Positions 17,453-26,571 are shown, counted from the first letter of the stretch. The stretch: 64,000 nucleotides of DNA from Bradyrhizobium sp. 138 (GCF_023074075.1 NZ_JADPKT010000091.1:150209-214208); one strand, 5' to 3'. Numbers and translations are program-made. The notes: generated by a model not told the origin, from the sequence alone.

Positions 17453-17733
17453 TCGGGATGTTCCTTCTGCAGACGGTTCGGGCAGACGCCGCGCACGTCG
17501 CCGCAGGCCCGTCGCGGCCCAGCGCACGGGCGGCGCCGGACGGTCGCCCTGCTCCGGCGCGGCGACGCGCCGATGCTGGCGCCGGTCCGCCGCATAGACT
17601 TGCGCGCAGCGCGCCGCGGCCGTGCTGGGCAACCGCTGCGATCGGCGCCGCGGACTCGGACACAGTGCAGCATGCACCGCTGCCGCCGGGCGATCGCAGC
17701 GGCACAGGGGCGACTCCATGCGGACGGGCGCGC

Positions 17734-18741
17734 TCATGCGCATGGCGCGTGTTTGAACAGATACGCGTTGGCCCGCTGCAGCATCTGCGCCAACCGCTCC
17801 GCACGAGGGCCCAGTGGGGCGATGGCCTCCTCGGCGTCGCGTAACAAATCTAGCGCGAACTGGCGCGCTGCCTGCAGCCCCATGATCGACGCGCAGGTCG
17901 GCTTCTGCGCCGCGGCGTCCTTGCCGGGGGTCTTGCCCAGCGTCGCGGTATCAGCTGTCGCGTCGAGAATGTCGTCGACCACCTGCAACGCCAGGCCGAA
18001 ACAGGCGGTGTAGCGATCGAGCGCACAGTACAGCGCAGCGTGCGCGGCATCCTCCGCGATGGCGCTTAGCGCGCCCATGCGAACGGACGCGCGCACTAGC
18101 GCTCCGCTCTTCATCCGGTGCATCGCCACGATCCTGTCCAGCTCGACGTGCTTTCCGACCAGGGACAGATCCATGGCCTGCCCGCCTGCGGCACCCTCGG
18201 CGGACACCGCCTGCGCCAGTTCGCGCACGAGCGCAATACGGTTGTCGCCCGGCGCATCCAGGCTCGCGAGGGTCAGGAAGGCGTGCGCCTGCAGCGCATC
18301 GCCGACCAGGATCGCAGTGGCTTCGCCGAACTTGACGTGCACGGTCGGGAGGCCGCGGCGAAGGACGTCGTCGTCCATCGCGGGCAGGTCGTCGTGGACC
18401 AGGGTACAGGCATGCATCATCTCGATGGCGGCGCCGACGTTGTCGAGCATGTGCGCCGGCGTGTCAGCCAGTGCGCCGGCAGCCAGACAGAGCAAGGCGC
18501 GGGTGCGCTTGCCGCCATTCAAGGTGGCGTAGCGCATCGCGGCCATCAGCTCGGTCTCACCGTTGTCTTCGGCGCAGAGAAGACGCGCCAGCGTCTGTTC
18601 GACTCGCTTTGCGCCGTCCTGCATCCAGATCTCCGGCAGCAGCCTGCCGGACGCGTCGCGCACCTGCGCGCCCAATCCGCCGAGCGCGGAAACGCCAATT
18701 CGGTCGTCCTGTAGCCTAGAACCGGTCTGCATGTTGTTCAT
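17734..18741 (-). CDS. Geranylgeranyl diphosphate synthase
   Basis: This trans-prenyltransferase makes the C20 precursor of the gibberellin pathway. The 335-residue product from ATG 18741 has both aspartate-rich motifs, DDLPAMDDD near residue 115 and DDILD near residue 260, with GGKRTRALLC and GGQAMDLSL between and before them. It lies between CYP117 and CPS as in other rhizobial gibberellin operons. The frame is intact, and the longer upstream ORF start at 18861 lacks similarity to the family. Confidence 0.92.
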   Translation of the reverse strand: MNNMQTGSRLQDDRIGVSALGGLGAQVRDASGRLLPEIWMQDGAKRVEQTLARLLCAEDNGETELMAAMRYATLNGGKRTRALLCLAAGALADTPAHMLDNVGAAIEMMHACTLVHDDLPAMDDDVLRRGLPTVHVKFGEATAILVGDALQAHAFLTLASLDAPGDNRIALVRELAQAVSAEGAAGGQAMDLSLVGKHVELDRIVAMHRMKSGALVRASVRMGALSAIAEDAAHAALYCALDRYTACFGLALQVVDDILDATADTATLGKTPGKDAAAQKPTCASIMGLQAARQFALDLLRDAEEAIAPLGPRAERLAQMLQRANAYLFKHAPCA

Positions 18742-18880
18742 GTCCTTGTACCTGACACGGCCACGGCGAGCGCCGAGCCGCCGCGGTGTTGCCGGCGTCG
18801 CACCGAGCGCACGCGCCGAGTGCAGCAATGCCGCGCGTCGCCGGCGCCGCTGCCTCGCCACACGGGGATGCGATGCCAGC

Positions 18881-20224
18881 TCATGAGAACTCGATGCGGA
18901 TTGTCATGGACGGATGTGCGGTCGGGTAATAGCGCCGGCCTTTTTCGACGCCGCTCAGCAGCCGCGGCCGCACCCCGGCCTTGTGCATGGTCAGCGCCAA
19001 GGCGATGCAGAACTGCACCAGTTCCAGCCATACCAAGTGGTAGCCGATGCAGACGTGTGGGCCGGTACCGAACTGCAGCATGTCCACCGGCTGGATCGGC
19101 TCCGTGCGTTGCAGCCACCGCGCCAGGCGGAACTGATCAGGCGCCTCGTGCAGCAGCGCCGAGGTCGAGAAATGGAGCAGCGGGATGCACAGATGGGTGC
19201 CCGCGGGAATGCGCCGTTGGCCGAGTTGCAATTCCTGCAGCGCGCGACGCGGCAAGAGCGTGGCCGTCGGATGCACGCGCAGCGTCTCGCGGAACAGCGC
19301 CTCGGCGACCGGACACTGCGCCAGGTCCGCGTGCCGGGTCGGCACCGCGCCCACGCGTTGCGCCTCCTCGACCAGGGCGTCCCACAGCATAGGCTGCCGC
19401 GCCAGCTCGATCACCATCCAGGCCATCGTCGAGGCAGTGGTGTCGTGACCCGCAAGCAGCAGCAAGCGGATATTGGCGACCAGGACGTCATCGGAGAGCG
19501 CATCTTCGCTGCGATCGAAAGCGCTCACCATCTCGTTGATCAACCCCGTGCGCGCGGCATGCGCGCGCACGTCGCGGACGAACTGGCGCAACTGCGCGTC
19601 GATCCAGTCGCGGGCGGCGCGGCCGCGCCGCAAGGGCAGTCCGGGCAGGTCGACCGGGGGCGCGACGATCAACTGCACCACTTGCCGGTACTTGCGATGC
19701 CATCCCGGCAGGTCCTGCGCGGGGATTCCCATGAGGCTGAATATGAGCTTGAGCATCAGGTCGCCGGTTTCGCGCAGGATGGTTACGTCGCCGCGGTCGC
19801 GCCACGCCTGCACCCGTGCCCGGATGACGGGCACGAACAGGTCGCCGATGCCGGCCTGGGTCAGCCCCTTGGGCAGGAACGCCGCCTTGATCGCATCGCG
19901 CGCCTGCCGGTGCGCGCCGCCGTCCTGGGTAACCAACGTTCCGCCAAGCAATTCAGGCGCGATCTCTTCGATCAGCGCCGAGGACACGTCCTTGTGCCGG
20001 AGCAGTGCGAACGCATCCGGATCCACGCAGGTCATCAGGTGTCCGGCAGGGCCGAAATCTAGCCAGAAGTGGCTGCCCAGCGTCCGTTCCGCGCGCCGCA
20101 GCAGGCGCGGCAGGTCGCAGATGATGGCGGGAAGATGCCCGACCAGGGGGAAAGCGCCGGGCACGACCGGGATGTCGTGCCGCAGCCGGTGCCGACGGTC
20201 GAACGGGTTGAGCAGCATGTCCAT
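18881..20224 (-). CDS. Cytochrome P450 CYP117 (ent-kaurene oxidase)
   Basis: CYP117 oxidises ent-kaurene to ent-kaurenoic acid. The protein has 447 residues from ATG 20224 (MDMLLNPFDRRHRLRHD). The I-helix oxygen-binding motif is LLLAGHDTTAST, ExxR is ALFRETLR, and the haem cysteine is in FGTGPHVCIGYHL. The start codon overlaps the stop of the SDR reading frame. No membrane anchor is present, so it is soluble like other bacterial P450s. The frame is complete, in contrast to the SDR just upstream. Confidence 0.92.
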   Translation of the reverse strand: MDMLLNPFDRRHRLRHDIPVVPGAFPLVGHLPAIICDLPRLLRRAERTLGSHFWLDFGPAGHLMTCVDPDAFALLRHKDVSSALIEEIAPELLGGTLVTQDGGAHRQARDAIKAAFLPKGLTQAGIGDLFVPVIRARVQAWRDRGDVTILRETGDLMLKLIFSLMGIPAQDLPGWHRKYRQVVQLIVAPPVDLPGLPLRRGRAARDWIDAQLRQFVRDVRAHAARTGLINEMVSAFDRSEDALSDDVLVANIRLLLLAGHDTTASTMAWMVIELARQPMLWDALVEEAQRVGAVPTRHADLAQCPVAEALFRETLRVHPTATLLPRRALQELQLGQRRIPAGTHLCIPLLHFSTSALLHEAPDQFRLARWLQRTEPIQPVDMLQFGTGPHVCIGYHLVWLELVQFCIALALTMHKAGVRPRLLSGVEKGRRYYPTAHPSMTIRIEFS

Positions 20225-21017
20225 CAGCAGCGCGGCGCCGCGGCCGCTTCGGCGGTGTGCCGGCAGGCCGCGCGGCGCGGCTGTTGCCACCGTCGGCGTA
20301 CGTCGGCACATGCGCCAGCATGCCGCCGTCGATGCACACGACCTGGCCGGTGATGAACGCAGCATCGTCGTAGAGCAGGAACGCCACCAGCGCGGCCACG
20401 TCCCTCGGTGCAGCCGACGCGCGGCAGGAGCCGGCGCTGATGCCGTTGCATGCACTCGTCCAGCTTGGCGAGGAGGCACTCGGTCATGCCGAGACCCGGC
20501 GCAATCGCGTTGCAGCGGATCTGCGCATGACCGTACTGGGTGGCGAGCGAGGCCGACAGCATTTTCATCGCCGCCTTCGACGCGGCGTAGGACGTCTGCG
20601 CGGTGTCACCGCTGAGCTCTTGGCACGACGACATGTTGACGATCGCCACCGCCGCGGGCGATATGGCCTGCCGGCAGCAGAGCAGCATGCCGCGCAGATT
20701 GGTCGCCATGGTCTGATCCCAGGCCGCCAGGTCCAGGTCGAGGATCCCACGGTGGCGCGGGGTCAGATGCATGTCGCTCCACCAGCAGGTCGACCCCAGC
20801 GAAGTGCCGCTCCCACCGCCTGCGCATCGGCGATGTCCATGGCCAGGGCCAGCGCGTGGCCCGCTTCGGCCGCGGTCTGCGCGGTGCAGGCGATGGCCGC
20901 CGAGCCATCAATATCGGCCACCACCACTCTGGTGCCCTCGCGTGCGATGGCGAGGGCGCATGCCTTGCCAATGCCGGCGCCGGTCACCACGGCCACCTTG
21001 CCTTCAAACCGTGCCAC
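20224..21017 (-). pseudogene. Broken short-chain dehydrogenase of the gibberellin operon (SDR-GA)
   Basis: The intact enzyme oxidises an aldehyde or alcohol intermediate in gibberellin synthesis. Translation would start at GTG 21017 after a strong AGGAGGA. The cofactor motif reads VVTGAGIGKAC, two residues shorter than the usual TGxxxGxG. A frameshift near 20795 follows VDLLV, where NNAS should come, and moves the frame. There is also a shortened loop before AIVNMSS, and another frameshift near 20400 that separates the catalytic half (SYAASKAAMKM, with Tyr and Lys) from the C-terminus (VAFLLYDDAAFITGQVVCIDGGM). Several lesions at once point to a real pseudogene, not a single sequencing error. 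Confidence 0.85.
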
Positions 21018-21312
21018 CGTGTCCTCCTGGATTGCGTTGGTCTTTCGCGGCATGTCGCTCGGCCTCCGAAGGAGAAGGCGCAGGGTCGACGCTGGCGCAC
21101 TCGTCATCACCATCGTCGCTTTCGATGACCCGAATGGCGGCGACCGGGCACTGGCTGGCCGCGAGTCGCACGGCGGCGTGCAGCGCCTGCGGGACCGTCG
21201 CCACGCACACTTCGGCCACGCCGTCAGGTTCGCGTTGGCGAAAGGTGCCCGGCAGCGTCAGCACGCACTGCCCGCTGGTTGCGCACAGATCCTGGTCGAC
21301 CAAGATGCGCAT
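21004..21312 (-). CDS. [3Fe-4S] ferredoxin of the gibberellin operon
   Basis: The protein (102 residues) begins MRILVDQDLCATSGQC and has the cysteine pattern of ferredoxins that serve actinobacterial and rhizobial P450s, with the last cysteine in ASQCPVAAI. It presumably passes electrons to CYP114, whose gene ends one base upstream of its ATG. The C-terminal 35 residues are a polar extension. Its end overlaps the SDR start by 14 bases. Confidence 0.9.
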   Translation of the reverse strand: MRILVDQDLCATSGQCVLTLPGTFRQREPDGVAEVCVATVPQALHAAVRLAASQCPVAAIRVIESDDGDDECASVDPAPSPSEAERHAAKDQRNPGGHGGTV

Positions 21313-21313
21313 C

Positions 21314-22603
21314 TCAGCCCCCCTGCGGATGCAGCCGCACCGGCAGCGCGCGCAACGTCCTAAGGAACTCGGAGGTCTCCCGCGTCGGCGGCTCGGCCAA
21401 TGCCAGCGTGGGGAAGCGCGCCTGGATCCGCGGCAGGCTCTCGGCCAACTGCACCCTGGCCAGTTGCGCACCGAGGCAAAAGCGGATGCCGTGGCCGAAG
21501 CTCAGCATGATCTTCCCGTCGATCGACATGCCAGGACTGGTGCCGTAGAACCGCGCGGGATCGAAGCGGTCCGGATCGGCGAAGGCGTCCGGGTCGCGAT
21601 TGCCGGCCGCGATCAGCACGCGCACGTCCGCGTTCTTCGGGATCACCACGCCGCCCAATTCGATGTCGCGCTGGGCGATACGCAGAGTGGCGCTGAACAT
21701 GACGGGCGAGTCGCGGCGCAGGACTTCTTCGACGAATGCCTTCACCCCCACGGCGTCTCCTTGAAGCCAGTGCCGCTGTTCGGGATACGCCAGCATCGCG
21801 AGGACCGCATGGTCGATGGTCGCAGCAGTGGTTGCGAAGCCGCCCAGCAGCATGCCCCAAAGCATGCTGATCAACTCCGCATCCGACAGCGTGTCGGCAT
21901 CGTCGTCGTGTGCGCCGACCAGCATCGACACGATGTCGTGGCGGGGATCGGTGCGCTTGCGCTGTATGAGGTCGCCGAAGTAGGCCTGCACCCTGGCGCT
22001 GGCCGCGTCCGCCGTGGCGAGCTGGGAGTCGCTGGCGTGCGGGCCCAGGCCTTTCAGAATGGGGTCAATGACGGCGGCGAGCCCGAACATGTCGTCCTGG
22101 GGCATGCCGAACAGTTCGGCCAAGACCAGCATGGGCAAGGCCAGCGCGAATTCCCGATGCAGGTCCACCGCCTCCCCGCGCTCCAGCGCGGGCGCCATGC
22201 CGTCCAGGCGCGCTGCGACGATGCGCGCGATGCTCGGCCGCAGGTTGTCGATCTGGCGCATGGTGAAATCGGGCGAGATCAGCCGGCGCAGACGCGTATG
22301 CGTCGGCGGGTCCTTCATCGCTAGTGTAGACGTCAGCAGATTGAGTGACAGGCTGGTCGCCGCACGCGGGAAATAGCGCGCCAGTTCGCCCGGCGCCGGT
22401 GCCCGAAACGCATCGCCCGTGGCCGTGAGCGCCCAGTAGATGTCGGCGTGGCGGCTCAACAGAAAGAGGCCCGACGCCGCGCGATGCACCGGATCGTGCT
22501 CGCGCAACCAGTGCATAAACGGATACGGGTCGTGGATGCGCGCTGGCGACGCCAGTTCGGCGAAGGCGTCCCGGCATGCTGCCGTCGTCTCTTGCACGTC
22601 CAT
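21314..22603 (-). CDS. Cytochrome P450, probably CYP114 (ent-kaurenoic acid oxidation)
   Basis: The start MDVQETTAACRDAF at 22603 gives 429 residues. The ExxR helix is FVEEVLRRDSP and the haem loop is FGHGIRFCLGAQLARVQ. The I-helix reads GMLLGGFATTAATIDH, lacking the usual acidic residue before Thr-Thr. I assign CYP114 rather than CYP112 because the ferredoxin gene follows at once, as in other rhizobial operons, and from memory of the N-terminus. CYP114 turns ent-kaurenoic acid into GA12-aldehyde or GA12. It is the first gene of the operon here: upstream I find no CYP112 or CYP115. Confidence 0.85.
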   Translation of the reverse strand: MDVQETTAACRDAFAELASPARIHDPYPFMHWLREHDPVHRAASGLFLLSRHADIYWALTATGDAFRAPAPGELARYFPRAATSLSLNLLTSTLAMKDPPTHTRLRRLISPDFTMRQIDNLRPSIARIVAARLDGMAPALERGEAVDLHREFALALPMLVLAELFGMPQDDMFGLAAVIDPILKGLGPHASDSQLATADAASARVQAYFGDLIQRKRTDPRHDIVSMLVGAHDDDADTLSDAELISMLWGMLLGGFATTAATIDHAVLAMLAYPEQRHWLQGDAVGVKAFVEEVLRRDSPVMFSATLRIAQRDIELGGVVIPKNADVRVLIAAGNRDPDAFADPDRFDPARFYGTSPGMSIDGKIMLSFGHGIRFCLGAQLARVQLAESLPRIQARFPTLALAEPPTRETSEFLRTLRALPVRLHPQGG

Positions 22604-23254
22604 CTTGGTTACCTGTTGGCTGGCTGATCTGACCGGCGCGCGCCAGGCGCGCCGGCAAATTGCGGAGAACATCGGGGCGATTTCGCCGAGGCCCGTTCCC
22701 ATACAATGCTATTTGATGCGGATTTGACATTTTGCTTTTCTTTCTTCTTTCCATCGATCGCGGTGTCATCCACGAAATGAAGGTCGGTCGGCGGCTCCCG
22801 GCTCGCAACGAAGGAGCTTCAAAACTCGTGCCAATTTGGCCGACCCAGCAGAAGGAAAAGCTTGTGATTGCTTTTCAGCGGATTAGCGGATTAGCCTGAG
22901 GCCAGACAAGAGCTCGCGAACTAGGCCAGTTTCACGGACCAACAAAGGCGACAGAACAGTGTCGGATAGTCGTCAGACGCCAGACTGGCGACACCTTCTT
23001 TATCAGTTCTCCTGAATGACGATTCCAGTTGCTGGAATATATGCGGCCTCTCGCAAGTGGACTGCTGTTGCAGGCAGGCCATAATGAGATCCGCGCACAC
23101 GCGTTCCCAATGAAGGGTTGGGGCACCAAGCCCGCTTTTTTTTGCACAGGGCTTACGGTATGCTGATCCACTGTTTCGTCATCACTATTCGCGAACCTTG
23201 CAATCGAGCCAGAAGCGTCAGGCAAACGCGGGATCTCTGCCTTCGTCGCCACGC
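22604..23254. other. Upstream region of the gibberellin operon, no gene
   Basis: No P450, IS end or convincing promoter is visible. The G+C content drops towards 23.2 kb. A minus-strand segment at about 22790-22690 (LHFVDDTAIDGKKKEKQ) is protein-like but too short to name. Confidence 0.4.
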
Positions 23255-23693
23255 ATTTGCTCGAAGCGCTAACAAAGACAGTGCTCCAGATCGACTTCAG
23301 GTCCGTCGTCATGAACGGGACTGTTAGCATTCTTGCTCTTCGGGGGAGCGCTCCACGTCGATCTCGCAACGTTGGTAAGCCGCCCGTACCCCCAATCGAG
23401 CTTGCCACCTTCGCCACGATCACGTCGACGTTTATCCTTGGCTTTCTATTCTGGCAGCCCGCTGGTCTCCTTGGTTAGTCGCTGCCGCTGTCTTTGGCGC
23501 TGGTGTTTGGCGGCCTCATCAGCCTGACCGATCCGGTGGCGGTCGTGGGGAAGCTCAAAGTGTAAAGGCACCTGAAAGTCTCGAGGTCGAGATGCACGGC
23601 GAGTCGCTCTTCGACGACGGTGTCGGCATTGTCGTCCTGCTGGCCTTCGCCGCCGGCGGTCCATGCGAGGTCGCGGCCCAATTCGGCAACTAA
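23255..23693 (+). pseudogene. CPA1-type Na+/H+ antiporter remnant
   Basis: Switching between plus-strand frames gives one continuous stretch typical of NhaP/CPA1 antiporters: VLQIDFRSVVMNG, then LLFGGALHVDLATLVSRP, IELATFATITSTFILGFL, LALVFGGLISLTDPVAVVG and PESLEVEMHGESLFDDGVG. The TDPVAVV motif holds the functional aspartate of the family. Only about 140 residues of roughly 420 remain, with several frameshifts and an internal stop. It lies between the gibberellin operon and fdxB, on the opposite strand to both. Confidence 0.75.
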
Positions 23694-23783
23694 CGGCTTC
23701 ACGCCAGAACAGGTCGGATCTGGGAGTTCCCTACCAGCTTGTATCTGACAACTCACTCGTCGATCTCGTCGGAGAATGCTGAA

Positions 23784-24068
23784 TCAACCAGGTGGTGTGT
23801 GGGTCTGACAGTTTGTTGGGCACACCCGGGCGCAGGCGCTGCAGCCGATGCAAGCGCCTTCGTCCTTCAGCACCATGACCTTCTTTTCGAGCTCATCGTC
23901 GTCCTCGTCGAGATCGATGATCTCGCCACCCTCGCTTAGCCCCTTCAGCGTCATGACGTCACGGCCGCAGATCTTATAGCAGCGGCCGCAGCCGATACAC
24001 TTGTTGGGATCGATAGAAACTAGGTAGTCCGGCCTCCAATTGCGACCGTCGCGGGTCCTGAATGACAT
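23784..24068 (-). CDS. fdxB: Ferredoxin III, nif-specific (FdxB)
   Basis: The protein has 94 residues and two cluster motifs, CIGCGRCYKICGRD and CIGCSACARVCPTNC, separated by an acidic linker (EIIDLDEDDDELEKK), as in the ferredoxin at the end of nifENX operons. It would accept or donate electrons during cofactor assembly or nitrogenase reduction. It closes the run nifD-K-E-N-X, with 13 bases between it and the preceding small gene. Confidence 0.92.
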   Translation of the reverse strand: MSFRTRDGRNWRPDYLVSIDPNKCIGCGRCYKICGRDVMTLKGLSEGGEIIDLDEDDDELEKKVMVLKDEGACIGCSACARVCPTNCQTHTPPG

Positions 24069-24081
24069 GGCTAACCATCCG

Positions 24082-24282
24082 CTATGTTTTGTCCAACGCC
24101 TCGAGATATCGGCGCTTGCTTTCGAGCTCGCTGAAGGCAGCGTGGGCCTTCTGGGCCACGCTCAGGATCGACGACCAGTTGACCGGCAGCTCCTCGGAGA
24201 GGTCGTGGAGGTCCATCTTGGCCTGGGTCGCCTTGGCCGACAGCTTCTTTATTTCCGCTTTCAGAGTTTCGATATCGCTCAC
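24082..24282 (-). CDS. Small NifX-associated protein (DUF683 / CCE_0567 family)
   Basis: The 66-residue product is highly helical (MSDIETLKAEIKKLSAKATQAK, then LHDLSEEL and SELESKRRYLEAL) and probably forms a coiled-coil hairpin. Genes of this family lie between the NifX-associated gene and fdxB in many nif operons. Structural work on a cyanobacterial member showed a small helical protein, but its role in nitrogen fixation is not defined. It is 7 bases downstream of the DUF269 gene. Confidence 0.85.
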   Translation of the reverse strand: MSDIETLKAEIKKLSAKATQAKMDLHDLSEELPVNWSSILSVAQKAHAAFSELESKRRYLEALDKT

Positions 24283-24289
24283 ACTTGCC

Positions 24290-24760
24290 TCAACAACTCG
24301 CCACTTCCGGGAACTTACGGATCATCTCAACGCCACTGTTGACGAATTTGTCGCCTTGATTGGCGAGATCAGAGAGTTGGTCGAAACCAAAGCGATGCAC
24401 GTCGCGCAGCTGCTTGCTCACGACAACGAGCCGGCCGCCGATCAGCACGATCCGACCGAACCCTTCGTGATGCATCTTCAGCATTGGCGAGATCATCACA
24501 CCGGTTGCCTTCTCGATAGAGAGCGCAACGGCGTCGAAGAACAGCTCCAGCCGCCATGTCGTGTCCGGGTCGGGATTGCCGACGATCGGCAGCGCACGGC
24601 GCTTGCGCTTGTCGAGAACGTAGGGTTCGAGCAGCTCGAGATCCTTTTTGCCGTCCCAGGCGCCGTGGGTGTCCTGGGCGCGCCAGATCTTGATAAGCTC
24701 TTTCAGAAATGGCCCTTCCGCGGCGGCGGCGGCTGGAGTGACTTCAGACGGATCGGCCAT
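24290..24760 (-). CDS. NifX-associated nitrogen fixation protein (DUF269)
   Basis: The product has 156 residues, normal for the family. Characteristic stretches are FLKELIKIWRAQDTHGAWD, LELLEPYVLDKRKRR and the helix around RFGFDQLSDLANQGDKFV. It follows nifX by 10 bases and precedes the DUF683 gene, the usual order. The family is found only in diazotrophs and is thought to help in cofactor handling, but no reaction is known. Confidence 0.9.
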   Translation of the reverse strand: MADPSEVTPAAAAAEGPFLKELIKIWRAQDTHGAWDGKKDLELLEPYVLDKRKRRALPIVGNPDPDTTWRLELFFDAVALSIEKATGVMISPMLKMHHEGFGRIVLIGGRLVVVSKQLRDVHRFGFDQLSDLANQGDKFVNSGVEMIRKFPEVASC

Positions 24761-24770
24761 CTTTATTCCT

Positions 24771-25166
24771 TCAGGCTTCGAAATCGACCGTACGTTCCCG
24801 GCTTTTGGTGAGCAGCTTCCGCAGCCAGGGCGGCGGCGACCCCTTCAGCACGGTTTCGAGTTTGACGCAAAGGTCGTGGATGGGCTCTGGCTGCAGCACC
24901 TTCATCGGATGGATGTTCCTGGCGACGACTCGCGCAGCACCCGAGCCGCCAATCGCCGCAACATAGAGGATTGCGCACCCCCTGATCGCCTCGATCTTCG
25001 GCGCGAGCTTATCCTCATTGCCGTCTTCGGTGAGGTCACCGTCGAATTGGATCGCCTCGATAAACCGATGCCCGTCCGGGCTGACCTCGTAGATCACGAT
25101 GTTCTTGGCCCAGCCGAAGTGGGCATCGACGTGCTTCAAGTCCTGAGTGGCGAATGCAACTTTCAT
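24771..25166 (-). CDS. nifX: FeMo-cofactor carrier protein NifX
   Basis: The start MKVAFATQDLKHVDAHFG at 25166 gives 131 residues, the normal NifX size. The dinitrogenase cofactor-binding fold is visible from the histidine in DAHFGWAKNI to CAILYVAAIGGSGAARVV. NifX holds NifB-co and the precursor made on NifEN during cofactor assembly. It begins 22 bases after nifN. An earlier in-frame ATG at 25259 lies inside nifN and is not supported. Confidence 0.93.
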   Translation of the reverse strand: MKVAFATQDLKHVDAHFGWAKNIVIYEVSPDGHRFIEAIQFDGDLTEDGNEDKLAPKIEAIRGCAILYVAAIGGSGAARVVARNIHPMKVLQPEPIHDLCVKLETVLKGSPPPWLRKLLTKSRERTVDFEA

Positions 25167-25188
25167 CCGGGTTGTTTTCTCTCCCTGC

Positions 25189-26571
25189 TCAATGCAACTG
25201 GGGTGGATGGACCTGCGGGCCGCCGCAGCTTGATCGCCAGGTGTCGGGCGTCGGCCCATGGTTCGCTTCGCGGTCGGTGATGATCAGATTGGCGATGTCA
25301 AAGATCAGATCGCGCGTGCCGCGATAGCCAACCATCGTGAGGTGCGCAGCGCCAAGGCGATCGAACATCGGAAAGCCTACCCGGAAGAACGGGACATTGA
25401 GTCGCGAAGCGGCCTGGCGACCATGTGAATGCGACATCAAGAGGTCGCAGTCACGCGACCTGGCAAGCTCTTCAAGGTCCTCCAGATCGCCGATCAGGAC
25501 GTCCTCGGTCCTGACCCGCTGGAGCACCGGTGAGTTCGTCGTCGTCACCGCAGCACTTACCTGTGCGCCCATCTCGTGGAGCAAGCTGGAGAGATCGAAT
25601 AACAAGTCCGGCTCGGCGCCGATCGCTAGCTTGCGGCCGCCGATATGGAAATGTGCATCCAGCATGGCGTCTGCCAGCTGTCCACGCTGCCGGCGATATT
25701 TCCAGGGCACCGACCGGCCGCTGATCTGGCTCAGGAAGGCGATGAATTCGTCATTTGGGATAAGGCCACAGAGCCGCTCGAACAGGCGGAACGGCGCGCC
25801 TGTCCGCACCTGCATTGCCTCGGCCGCACGACGCATCTGCGCGCCGATCGCGATCGTCCAGCCCACCTGCCCCATGGTCGCAATCTCGTCCACTCCAATG
25901 CCCCCGATCGTGGTGGGCGTGAATTCGTCGGGGATGTGACCGTCCAGCGAACCGGCGACGTCCGGCAGGAACGAGGGCTTGAGCCCAAAATCCTCAAAAA
26001 TCGTGCGCAGCTCGTCGAGATCGCCGGGCGTGAGGTGGCATCCAGGTAGCACATTGACGCGCGAGATATCGCGCGGTCTCGCCGCGTCGACAGGAGCCAC
26101 AAGCATCTCGATCATCCGCGCCACTGTCTTGCCCCAGCCATCCTGAAAGGCATCCTTGAAATCCGGGGTGGAGACGTAGACAAGGGGCAGCTTTTCGAGC
26201 TTCGGATGCTTCTGTCGGATCAACCGGATGAAGGCTTCGACGTCATCGCCGTTGGTCTCGGTGACGCCGGTCGAATTGATACCAATGATCTCAGGCTCGA
26301 GCCGATCGTAGATGTTCAGGATCGCCTGTTCGAGATTCTCGTGGCCACCGAGCACCGTGGCAACCTCGCTCATGGCCGTCGTCTGCATCGGCACGGCTTC
26401 ATTGAAATGGCGCACGAACAGCGTTAGCCCGAAGGAGGTGCAACCTTGCGGACCGTGCAAAAGCGGCATTGCGCCGCGCAGTCCCAGGAAGGCAAATGAG
26501 CCGCCGATCGGCTGGCTCATTTTGAGCGGATTGACCGAACAGGCCTTCTTCGAGGTAGTGACGATCGCCAT
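25189..26571 (-). CDS. nifN: Nitrogenase cofactor scaffold protein NifN
   Basis: NifN pairs with NifE in the scaffold on which the NifB product is matured to FeMo-cofactor. The frame encodes 460 residues. The N-terminus has CSVNPLKMSQPIGGSFAFLG and LLHGPQGCTSFG, the counterparts of the P-cluster cysteine regions in NifK, then STGVTETNGDDVEAFI and DLLMSHSHGRQAA. It starts ten bases after nifE and is clearly in the same operon. Nothing looks damaged. Confidence 0.95.
   Translation of the reverse strand: MAIVTTSKKACSVNPLKMSQPIGGSFAFLGLRGAMPLLHGPQGCTSFGLTLFVRHFNEAVPMQTTAMSEVATVLGGHENLEQAILNIYDRLEPEIIGINSTGVTETNGDDVEAFIRLIRQKHPKLEKLPLVYVSTPDFKDAFQDGWGKTVARMIEMLVAPVDAARPRDISRVNVLPGCHLTPGDLDELRTIFEDFGLKPSFLPDVAGSLDGHIPDEFTPTTIGGIGVDEIATMGQVGWTIAIGAQMRRAAEAMQVRTGAPFRLFERLCGLIPNDEFIAFLSQISGRSVPWKYRRQRGQLADAMLDAHFHIGGRKLAIGAEPDLLFDLSSLLHEMGAQVSAAVTTTNSPVLQRVRTEDVLIGDLEDLEELARSRDCDLLMSHSHGRQAASRLNVPFFRVGFPMFDRLGAAHLTMVGYRGTRDLIFDIANLIITDREANHGPTPDTWRSSCGGPQVHPPQLH

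Noticed and set aside
17453..17733. A possible extra gene between GGPPS and CPS
   Set aside because: Frames there are open because of high G+C content only. They are arginine- and alanine-rich without family resemblance.
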